This document shows, piece after piece, positions 5,353 through 11,905 of a stretch of DNA of 11,905 nucleotides. Position 1 is the first letter of the stretch. Every line of letters starts with the position of its first letter. Position numbers and translations under genes: made by a program. The DNA lies in contig JAZOVQ010000005.1 of NCBI GenBank assembly GCA_045658805.1, forward strand, positions 1-11,905, read 5' to 3'. Below the pieces are notes generated by a model that saw nothing but the letters and a program-made list of their open reading frames with translations, did no database searches and was not told the origin of the DNA. This DNA comes from Scatosoma sp045658805 (lineage in GTDB: Bacteria; Bacillota; Clostridia; Christensenellales; Borkfalkiaceae).

Positions 5353-5538
5353 ATGAAGAAATGGAGTCTGATTTTAGCGCTGTTTTTGTGCATAGTAGCG
5401 GTAGGCGGTCTTGCCGTGGTATTCCGCTCAAATAAGGACTCTACGCCTGCGGATAAAAATGATACTTCGACAGGCGGTAGTTCTTATGGCGACGAGATAG
5501 ACGGTATCGACCTCAATGAAACCAACTTAATCTTTTAA
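5353..5538 (+). CDS. Tiny membrane-anchored secreted protein (61 aa)
   Basis: The product has one N-terminal hydrophobic segment (MKKWSLILALFLCIVAVGGL, about 4-24). A short polar and acidic tail follows (SNKDSTPADKNDTSTGGSS to the end NLIF), presumably outside the cell. The front 25 residues closely match the anchors of the next two proteins (MKK, LCxxLxVGxxGG), while the tail is only the linker portion. It looks like a stand-alone anchor/linker or a relic lacking the folded domain. GGAGG (5342-5346) lies 6 bases before ATG 5353, and its stop is 11 bases before the next start. The function is unknown. Confidence 0.65.
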   Translation: MKKWSLILALFLCIVAVGGLAVVFRSNKDSTPADKNDTSTGGSSYGDEIDGIDLNETNLIF

Positions 5539-5549
5539 GGAGGCAGGCA

Positions 5550-6689
5550 ATGAAGAAAATTATAACGATAATTTTATGCGTTTTATTGGCGGTTGGCGCG
5601 GTGGGTGGTTCGTTTGCGCTTGCAAAGCATTTGAAGGACGATTCAAGTGTGGAGCAGCCTGCGGACGACTCTACGGACAGTAGTGCGCAAGAACCGTCCG
5701 ATGAAAACGATTCAAGCGACAACGGCGGTGGAAATACCAACGTGGAAGTCAAACCGCAAATGGTAAAGGTGTGGCAGCTTTGTACCGAAAATACGGAGTT
5801 TAGCGTAGGGGAGCAAATTGTAATCGTAGCGCAAGCGGAAGAATATGCGCTTTCAACAACGCAAAATGCAAGCAATCGTTTAGCGGTGGAAGTATCGAAG
5901 AACGCAGACATGGTATCGGCAAATGCTGATGTGCAGGTGATTACATTGGAGCAGGGGTTGGTTGAAAATACCTTTGCATTTAACGTGGGTACGGGGTATT
6001 TGTATGCGGCAAGTTCGTCTAGCAACGTGTTAAAAACGCGCGCGTCTATTGATGAAAATTCCTCTTGGAAGATTGAGATAGATGCAAACAACGTGGCAAG
6101 TATCGTGGCACAGGGAACAAGTAGTAAAAACGTATTGATGTTCAATGCGACAAGCAAGCTTTTTTCGTGTTATAGCAGTACGCAAGCGCCGATTACCGTT
6201 TACAAGCAGGTGGAAGTGGATAAGTCAACGATTCCGCCACAGCTCAAAGAAGGTGAAATACTTTTAACGAGCGTAGAGGATTTCCAAGTAGGGAAATGGT
6301 ATCGCTTCTATATCGATTTAAGCAATCCCAATTCCGAGTCGTATATCGTCTTGAATTTGGTAACGGCAGACGGCGGTTTTAACGGCGGTTTCAGAGAACC
6401 AGGAGAAACAGTGGAGCTGGATTTACCCCAAGTAAAAATCGGTATATCTACAAGCCATCTTGCTTCGGGCTATATCTATTGGACTGACGGTGTTCGCCTT
6501 TGCGTAGATGCAGAAGTGGACGGCGGTGACGATTATTTCGATATCTATCTTGACGAAAACGTATTTACGGGTATGGGCGATAATAAAACGATTCCCGATA
6601 TTTGGTTTGAGCTTACGCAGGAAACTGAGTGTTTGGAAATCGGGGTAATCGGGGGCGGCTATGTAGTCGTTCTCGACAAAGAAAATTAA
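5550..6689 (+). CDS. Membrane-anchored surface protein with acidic linker and two beta-rich domains (379 aa)
   Basis: Residues 1-25 form an N-terminal anchor (MKKIITIILCVLLAVGAVGG). Residues 30-68 form a very acidic Ser/Asp/Asn/Gly linker. Domain 1 (about 71-221) has the repeating pattern of an all-beta fold I associate with secreted proteins of clostridia and Bacteroidota: GEQIVIVAQ... ALS... V.V... NRLA, FAFNVGTGYLYAASSSS..., SWKIEID..., KNVLMFN and a final ITVYK. Domain 2 (about 232-379, starting EGEILLTSVEDFQVGKWYRF) is another beta-rich unit of no known family to me. Both domains would face outside the cell, so binding to a surface, polymer or partner protein is likely (inference). The Shine-Dalgarno AAGGAGG overlaps the upstream stop region. 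The C-terminus lacks a wall-sorting signal. Confidence 0.65.
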   Translation: MKKIITIILCVLLAVGAVGGSFALAKHLKDDSSVEQPADDSTDSSAQEPSDENDSSDNGGGNTNVEVKPQMVKVWQLCTENTEFSVGEQIVIVAQAEEYALSTTQNASNRLAVEVSKNADMVSANADVQVITLEQGLVENTFAFNVGTGYLYAASSSSNVLKTRASIDENSSWKIEIDANNVASIVAQGTSSKNVLMFNATSKLFSCYSSTQAPITVYKQVEVDKSTIPPQLKEGEILLTSVEDFQVGKWYRFYIDLSNPNSESYIVLNLVTADGGFNGGFREPGETVELDLPQVKIGISTSHLASGYIYWTDGVRLCVDAEVDGGDDYFDIYLDENVFTGMGDNKTIPDIWFELTQETECLEIGVIGGGYVVVLDKEN

Positions 6690-6705
6690 AGTATAGGAGG
6701 CAAAA

Positions 6706-7827
6706 ATGAAGAAATTTTTATATGTTTTATTGTGCTTGCTCTTGATAGCAGGTATCGGCGGGAGTGCAGTTTTGATTGCGAAAACCGTCAATAACGATGC
6801 GCAAATTGAACAGCCTGATGATAGCTTGGGTGACGTAACGCCCGATGATAGCAATACGGACAGTGGTACTTCGGGTAATGGCAATTCAAGTGGTAATAAC
6901 GGCGGTAATAGTAGTGGTTCAGAGGACGAAGACACTCCTATTGTTCCTCCCGTTGTAGAACAGCATGGGTTGGTGGATCCCGTAAATGTATCGCAGTATA
7001 TTGCAGACGGTTTGAATATGGTATCGGGCGCGTCGATTTATTTGGGCGAGGAAGAATACGAACCATCCATTCGTTTTACGTGTAACGTAACGAGTGCCGT
7101 GAAAGAGGCGGTGGATAATGACGAGAATAAGTCTTTGGCGTTCTTGATTGCACCCGTAGAAACTTTTGATAGCGTAAATGTAAATAACTACACGTATATG
7201 GATTGGGTAACGGCATTGAACAATGCAGGGAAAACCATTATCTATTCTACGCTTGAAGAAAGCAATTATTATGAGAACGGCGACAATTATTATGTGCGTT
7301 TCCGTTTGAATAACGTTATGTACAAAAATATCAACCGTAACTTTGTTTGTATGTTGGTGCTTGCAACGAAGAGTGGGAACACGTCGTCCTATCAATACAG
7401 CAAGCTACCCGATGGGGTGACTTACCGTTCTAACGCAAGAAGTATTGCATACGTAGCGTCGGCGGCGTTGAACGCGCATACTTTGGGGTTGGATAGCTTT
7501 TCGGGAACGGAACTCGCTAAGCTGAAAGGGTATGTAAATCAGTCGGTAGACCTTGCGAATGGCTTGGAAGTTTCGACGGACGATGGCAGCACGTATCTCT
7601 TTGAAGTGTCGCCCACGGGACCGAAGACTGTTTCCGTAGGACAAACCTTTAAGGTAGACGTGGAGATTACGCCCGACGTAAACGTTCCCGTTTGGTATCG
7701 TTCTACGGACACGAGCGTTGTAACGATAGACGATAATGGCAACGTGAAAGCGTTAAAGGCAGGTACGGCTGTAATCGGCGTGTACGTAGCAGGCGAAGCG
7801 TTTGGTATTACGGTAACGGTATCGTAA
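6706..7827 (+). CDS. Membrane-anchored surface protein with Big_2-like domain (373 aa)
   Basis: The N-terminal anchor (residues 4-26, LLCLLLIAGIGGSAVL) matches those of the two preceding proteins. The acidic Ser/Asn/Gly linker spans 30-80. A domain about 90-285 carries the pattern of an unnamed extracellular domain of Bacillota surface proteins as I recall it: GASIYLG, then SIRFT, then a strand LAFLIAP, a W in MDWVTAL, YVRFRLNN and late RSNARSIAYVASAAL. Residues about 299-373 are a clear bacterial Ig-like Big_2 type domain: VSVGQTFKVDVEITPD, VWYRSTDTSVVTIDDNGNV, KALKAGTAVIGVYV. The protein is therefore an anchored adhesin or scaffold at the cell surface. Strong AGGAGG lies 5 bases before the ATG. 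The neighbours share its layout, so the three form a set. Confidence 0.75.
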   Translation: MKKFLYVLLCLLLIAGIGGSAVLIAKTVNNDAQIEQPDDSLGDVTPDDSNTDSGTSGNGNSSGNNGGNSSGSEDEDTPIVPPVVEQHGLVDPVNVSQYIADGLNMVSGASIYLGEEEYEPSIRFTCNVTSAVKEAVDNDENKSLAFLIAPVETFDSVNVNNYTYMDWVTALNNAGKTIIYSTLEESNYYENGDNYYVRFRLNNVMYKNINRNFVCMLVLATKSGNTSSYQYSKLPDGVTYRSNARSIAYVASAALNAHTLGLDSFSGTELAKLKGYVNQSVDLANGLEVSTDDGSTYLFEVSPTGPKTVSVGQTFKVDVEITPDVNVPVWYRSTDTSVVTIDDNGNVKALKAGTAVIGVYVAGEAFGITVTVS

Positions 7828-7839
7828 AAAGGAGGGGCT

Positions 7840-9834
7840 ATGGCGAGAATTTGTAAGAAACTAGGTTTTGCAATACTCTCGTTTGTTCTTTCGTTATGGG
7901 TTGTGATGGCAGGGTTCTTCCCTGCTGTCCTTCCTAACGTTTCCGCAAAAGCGAGTACGGCTTTGACCTATGAACAAACAAACGTAATGGACGATTTGAA
8001 GGAGTCTACCATAGACGGAGAGCAGTTTTCACTAACGGAGTACGGTTTCAATGCCTTTAAGGACACGGAAGTGTTGTCGCTTGTGGAGTATTGCTATTCG
8101 TTTTATAGGAACTTGCAGGATAATTACGGCTTGTACGTTTACGTTTATAACCCCAAAGGCTTGAATTTTGACGTAAACAACGAACTGAATACCGTTCAGC
8201 TCGCATACGGCGCAAGTACAAGCACGAATTATCATAAATATCCGCTAAAATTTTTGAATTGCAGTACGGAAACAAATTACGAGCGTTTGTTCTATAAATT
8301 CAAGGTTGTGCTTACGGGCGGGCAGGAGAAAGAAATTCTCGAAACGCTCAATAGCAGTGAACGTATTTACCGTGTAAGCGGTGTGGAGCTTGTGCAGGCA
8401 GGCAAAACGAACGCAACGGAGTTTTCGGTAGGTACGACGTATCATTATAGCGGTTACGCGGCAGGGTACGGCAGTAATGCGGATGCAGGGAATACACTTG
8501 TTTGCGACAGCGAGCAAGCGGAAGTATTAACGATGAACGTACATTCGACAACCTACCGTCCAAGCGGTACGAACGGGAAGAATAATTATACGCAAGATAG
8601 CTTGCATTCCGTATATTTTGCTGTTCCAAACGATATTATCCAAAGATACGGCGCAATGACGGCAGTTCACGCTATGTGGAAAAATGCAGTTTTAGCGCCA
8701 TCACTCGTAACGGGTAATGAATCGGCGTATGACGCAATTCTTCCGTTTGTCGGTAAGGATATGAGTACGCATAACGAGGATTTGAACTATATGTATCTTG
8801 GCGCGCATCGAATGACGACGGCAACAGGTATGGGTTCAATTACAAATCACAGTTATGGGTACGCCTTTAATCGTTTAGCGTTTTGGCCAGGGAACTGGAC
8901 AATAGACGAATACTACGGCGATGACGTGAAAACGTTATACGCTTTGTATTTCGCAGGAAGCGGAACGGATAGTGCGGATAATTATACGGTTTCGTCGGAG
9001 GATATTCTTTCTAAACTCAAAGCAAGTAAAACAAAATACGGAACGCCGCTTGTCAATGATAAGTATAGCGCGTGTATGTTTGAAAGCTACGACAGCGAAT
9101 TTACGGAAGTGAATATTGAAGAGGATGAAACGTTTTCATTGACAAGTGAAAAGATTTCAAAAAGCTGGTGGGATAAGCTCTGGAACTTAAAAGGCGACGT
9201 ATCCACAACAACGTTTGATGGAATCGAAGCCATCCACGCAGTAACGGAAGACGATTTCGCAGGGACGGAAGAGGAAATTTGCAAGAGATTGTACATATCC
9301 AAAGCCGATTACGCGGATTTTAAGAAATACTACGAAGAAAATAAAGCTCTTTGTACGACCTATTTATTCCGTTATCAGACGAGCGATTATATTTCGCAGG
9401 AAGCAACGCTGTTGAAGGAAGGAAAACTATTGTGGCAGGAAACTTGGGAGGAAGTGGATAGCAACGCGTTTTTCTTCCAACAGACGGTAAATCTTGACTT
9501 TGACATCATTGACGTTACCTTTTCCAATGGGAGCGTAGATACAGTTATTCCCGTGGTTTCCGATCCGATTGACGTAGTGCCTGATGCAACGCCACCCATA
9601 TATACGCAATCGGATAAAGAGCCTGCGTGGTTGAAGTGGTTAAAAATTGCGATTGTGGTGATTTTTGTGGTTGTAATCGTAATTATCGGTTGGCCGTTCT
9701 TGCAACCGTTCTTTGTTTTGATAGGACAAGGTATTGCGTGGTTGGTAACGGCACCGTTTAAGGCGATAGGGAATGCGATAAGGAAGCGAAAGCGGAAGAA
9801 GGAGGACGAAGAGGAATATGGCGAAAACGGGTAA
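7840..9834 (+). CDS. Large secreted protein with signal peptide and C-terminal membrane anchor (664 aa)
   Basis: A signal peptide occupies about residues 1-38 (RICKKLGFAILSFVLSLWVV, likely cleavage after VSAKA). The extracellular part (39-593) has no family I recognise: it is rich in Tyr/Asn/Asp with few Cys and ends in a Pro/Asp linker (VPDATPPIYTQSDKEPAW). A C-terminal membrane segment (603-618, IAIVVIFVVVIVIIGW) is followed by a second hydrophobic stretch (619-640) and a very basic-acidic tail (RKRKRKKEDEEEYGEN). The topology is type I, with the bulk outside and the tail in the cytoplasm. Such a protein could be an adhesin, a tail-fibre-like or mating-pair-type exterior part of an envelope machine. 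The gene overlaps the next by 17 bases, so they are likely translated together. GGAGG lies at 7831-7835. Confidence 0.7.
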   Translation: MARICKKLGFAILSFVLSLWVVMAGFFPAVLPNVSAKASTALTYEQTNVMDDLKESTIDGEQFSLTEYGFNAFKDTEVLSLVEYCYSFYRNLQDNYGLYVYVYNPKGLNFDVNNELNTVQLAYGASTSTNYHKYPLKFLNCSTETNYERLFYKFKVVLTGGQEKEILETLNSSERIYRVSGVELVQAGKTNATEFSVGTTYHYSGYAAGYGSNADAGNTLVCDSEQAEVLTMNVHSTTYRPSGTNGKNNYTQDSLHSVYFAVPNDIIQRYGAMTAVHAMWKNAVLAPSLVTGNESAYDAILPFVGKDMSTHNEDLNYMYLGAHRMTTATGMGSITNHSYGYAFNRLAFWPGNWTIDEYYGDDVKTLYALYFAGSGTDSADNYTVSSEDILSKLKASKTKYGTPLVNDKYSACMFESYDSEFTEVNIEEDETFSLTSEKISKSWWDKLWNLKGDVSTTTFDGIEAIHAVTEDDFAGTEEEICKRLYISKADYADFKKYYEENKALCTTYLFRYQTSDYISQEATLLKEGKLLWQETWEEVDSNAFFFQQTVNLDFDIIDVTFSNGSVDTVIPVVSDPIDVVPDATPPIYTQSDKEPAWLKWLKIAIVVIFVVVIVIIGWPFLQPFFVLIGQGIAWLVTAPFKAIGNAIRKRKRKKEDEEEYGENG

Positions 9835-10174
9835 ACGAATACTCGCGGTCGTTATATTGATTCTGACAGTTTTGCTGGTCGGTTGTCTTGTGTTTACGGG
9901 CAACCGATTGGCGAACTATCCAGAGGATTTAGACGGCTATAAACGAGTGGTTTTTGAAGGAAAGGACAATACCATGGTCGCGTTCACGGACGATGGCGCG
10001 TGGTACGGCACAGGCGAAAACGAAGTGATTTTAATGGAAATTACGGACTATACGGAAGGAGTGATAAAGATGAAAAAGAATGAAACAGTATATAGGTTTG
10101 TAGCGATTGATGAAAATACAATTTATGACGAAAATTCCAAACATCTTTTAACGAGGAGGGCTGACGGTGGGTAA
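9818..10174 (+). CDS. Small lipoprotein (118 aa)
   Basis: The N-terminus (KRILAVVILILTVLLVGC) ends in a good lipobox L-V-G-C23, so the mature 96-residue protein would be lipid-anchored outside the membrane. The mature part is beta-rich and acidic (FEGKDNTMVAFTDDGAWYGT, TVYRFVAIDENTIYDE). It matches no family I know. Its start overlaps the end of the 664-aa gene by 17 bases and its stop overlaps the GTG of the P-loop protein by 8 bases, which strongly suggests a tightly coupled three-gene complex. The role is probably as a membrane-surface partner of one or both neighbours (inference). Confidence 0.7.
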   Translation: MAKTGKRILAVVILILTVLLVGCLVFTGNRLANYPEDLDGYKRVVFEGKDNTMVAFTDDGAWYGTGENEVILMEITDYTEGVIKMKKNETVYRFVAIDENTIYDENSKHLLTRRADGG

Positions 10175-11905
10175 TCTTCGTAAGGTATATATTGCCTTAT
10201 CCATCGTGATAACGGCGATATTTTTATGTATAGGCGCATTTTGGTGTACGCGGTCGTATATACGTTTATGGGAAACGATAACCGAGCTAGGTTCGTCGAT
10301 AAAATTCTACTTTTGTGAAATATTCGAGATAGAAAACACTACGAAAGTAGAGGTAATCGAGCCGTCTGACGTGGTTGCTGGGGAAGTTATTCCGTTGCCG
10401 TCTACGCCGAGCACGTTTTGGCTGAAATTTAAAGCATATTTTACGCTGCTCGTAAACGGAAAAAATCTTGGCGCATATTTCAGCGGAATAGGCGAGGGGA
10501 TAGGGAACGTTTCAAGGATTTTGGTTTTGCTGATTCCCGTTGCGATTTTAGCGGTGGTGATTGTACGTAAGATTTACAATACGCCGAACACGAACCACGG
10601 CAGGGATACGTTACCACTACGGATTTTTAAGAGAATAAGCGGTGTAACTTATCAGCCGTTGAAAAGGTTTATCTTGGGGTATCGCTGTTTTTTGGATAAC
10701 AGCCCAAGGTGGAAAACGGCATGGTTGTTGATATGGCTGGGGAATATCAACTTCTTGTCTATACTCGTGGCGTTTATATCCTATTATTTCTATTTTGCTG
10801 TATCGTTCGACATGCTTTCTTTATATCCGCAGGTTATCAATCTTTTCAAGGATTTATTGCTTGTGATACGGCATTTCCCGTGGTTTATTACGGGAACGGT
10901 TGCATGGATAATATTCTGTCGTATGCGCGAGAGCAGGGCAAGAAACGTCTTGGAACACAACGAGGCGCGCGACTGCGGTTTTATCAAGGAACTGCCGATA
11001 GTGTCTATGTCCTGCGGGAGTATGGGCAAGCGTAAAACAACTCTGACAACGGATATGTCGCTGTCGCAAACGGTGATGTTTCGGCAAGAGGCATTTAGAA
11101 GGCTACAAAAGCAGGATATGAAGTTTCCATTCTTCCCGTGGATATGCTTTGAGAATGAAATCAAGAAATGTATGGAGTACGGCAGGATATATAATCTTGC
11201 TTCAATCCGTACATGGGTGGCTCAAAAACGAGAAAGATACGAAAAACATGGCAATGCTGCCTTGCAATTATACGGCTACGACGTGTGTAGATATGGAATG
11301 TATTTTGACAGCGCGTTAAAGCGGGAATACCTGTTTGACGTGTTGGAAACGTATGCGAAATTGTATTTTATCTACGTGATTGAAAGCAGCCTTTTGGTGG
11401 CGAATTATTCTATCCGAGAGGAAGATATTTTGTACGACAGCGGTAATTTTCCTATGCGCGCATACAGCTTTTTTTCGCCTGCACCCGAATATACGCGCTT
11501 TGCGCATATTCTTGATTTTGACGTTCTTCGCTTGGGGAAAAAGGTTATTGCGAATAACCCGAAGGCAGGTAGCTTTGAGTTCGGCGTTGTGGTAATCACG
11601 GAAATCGGCAAAGAGCGCGCGAATATGTTGGAGCTGAAAGAAATGAAGAAAGGCGCAGACGAAGCCAACCAGAAGAACGACCTGTTCAATGCTTGGCTGA
11701 AGATGTGCCGTCACAGTGCAACGGTAGATAATTATCCGTTTATTAAGGTGTTCGTGGATGAGCAACGCCCTGAAAGTTGGGGGAGTGACGCGCGTGATTT
11801 ATGCGATATTTTGATGATAAGAAATAGCGGAAAACAAAAGCTTGCTTTGCCGTTCTACACGATAGAGGAAATGCTTTGCGATTGGGCGTTTTCAAGGTTC
11901 ATTTC
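10167..11905 (+). CDS. Large membrane P-loop protein, 3' end outside the window (at least 579 aa)
   Basis: An open frame runs to the window edge without a stop. GTG 10167 is preceded by AGGAGGG (10154-10160) at 6 bases and overlaps the upstream stop. Membrane segments lie near residues 7-27, 116-134, 186-214 and 237-251. After the last segment comes a cytoplasmic P-loop-like motif, G284-S-M-G-K-R-K290-T-T, in the order of a Walker A but with Arg at the second glycine place. Candidate Walker B-like strands are F472-G-V-V-V-I-T-E479 and F529-V-D-E532 (in FVDEQRPESW). The general look is an AAA/FtsK/Zot/VirB4-type ATPase with N-terminal membrane anchors, as found in element-encoded envelope machines; I believe relatives with a normal GAGKTT loop exist in gut clostridial elements, from memory. 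It would power or gate transport through the envelope parts encoded before it, if active. Confidence 0.75.
   Translation, partial: MGNLRKVYIALSIVITAIFLCIGAFWCTRSYIRLWETITELGSSIKFYFCEIFEIENTTKVEVIEPSDVVAGEVIPLPSTPSTFWLKFKAYFTLLVNGKNLGAYFSGIGEGIGNVSRILVLLIPVAILAVVIVRKIYNTPNTNHGRDTLPLRIFKRISGVTYQPLKRFILGYRCFLDNSPRWKTAWLLIWLGNINFLSILVAFISYYFYFAVSFDMLSLYPQVINLFKDLLLVIRHFPWFITGTVAWIIFCRMRESRARNVLEHNEARDCGFIKELPIVSMSCGSMGKRKTTLTTDMSLSQTVMFRQEAFRRLQKQDMKFPFFPWICFENEIKKCMEYGRIYNLASIRTWVAQKRERYEKHGNAALQLYGYDVCRYGMYFDSALKREYLFDVLETYAKLYFIYVIESSLLVANYSIREEDILYDSGNFPMRAYSFFSPAPEYTRFAHILDFDVLRLGKKVIANNPKAGSFEFGVVVITEIGKERANMLELKEMKKGADEANQKNDLFNAWLKMCRHSATVDNYPFIKVFVDEQRPESWGSDARDLCDILMIRNSGKQKLALPFYTIEEMLCDWAFSRFI

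Noticed and set aside
10709..11035. 108-aa frame inside the last gene
   Set aside because: It is a shadow in another phase of the continuous P-loop protein frame (10167-11905), which has a ribosome site, membrane segments and motifs.
1..11905. CRISPR arrays, insertion sequences, integrase or relaxase genes, and wall-sorting LPXTG motifs
   Set aside because: I looked for regularly spaced repeats, transposase or recombinase motifs and C-terminal sorting signals and saw none.

Overview
The window looks like the inside of a mobile or otherwise accessory element from a low- to mid-GC Bacillota, probably a gut-type clostridium. The signs are strong GGAGG-type ribosome sites 4-10 bases before the starts, a textbook TTGACT-17-TATAAT promoter, Gram-positive-style lipoprotein and membrane-anchored secreted proteins, and every gene on the + strand. 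There is no integrase, relaxase, replication protein, tRNA gene or rRNA gene to name the element. The left end (1-2311) is clearly more AT-rich than the operon that follows.

Layout. (1) 108-680: a consensus promoter drives a noncoding transcript of about 540 nt that folds into many hairpins and ends in a 17-bp stem followed by a T run. Its size, ornate structure and setting recall the large RNAs of mobile elements (ROOL/GOLLD type), but I cannot confirm the family. (2) 696-1165: a small zinc-ribbon ORF, nested with other short frames, ends at a strong intrinsic terminator. (3) 1196-1360: a second structured leader has a 10-bp helix, a pseudoknot-forming pairing and an overlapping terminator, the architecture of an attenuator or riboswitch, just before a sigma-70 region-4-like gene (1406-1933). 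A small helix-turn-helix gene follows (2012-2311). (4) 2312-2546: an untranslated gap with a 12-bp palindrome and a tRNA-T-arm-like hairpin. (5) 2547-4304: small element-type genes, namely a basic protein, a SprT-like zinc metalloprotease, a conserved-looking 118-aa protein and a second basic protein. (6) 4304-9834: five exported or membrane-anchored proteins in a row, which are a lipoprotein, three proteins sharing one N-terminal anchor plus an acidic Ser/Asp/Gly linker, and a 664-aa protein with signal peptide and C-terminal membrane anchor. (7) 9818-11905: a small lipoprotein overlapping both neighbours, then a large multi-pass membrane P-loop protein that runs off the window.

How it may work together (inference). 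The two sigma/HTH-like proteins, with the attenuator, would control a long operon. That operon encodes a cell-envelope assembly, made of surface-exposed proteins on lipid or membrane anchors with a membrane P-loop protein as its motor or regulator. The SprT-like protease and small basic proteins would act in the cytoplasm on DNA-protein complexes. A conjugation-like or extrusion-like machine of unusual composition fits this layout, but no hallmark conjugation or phage structural gene is visible, so the machine's identity stays open.
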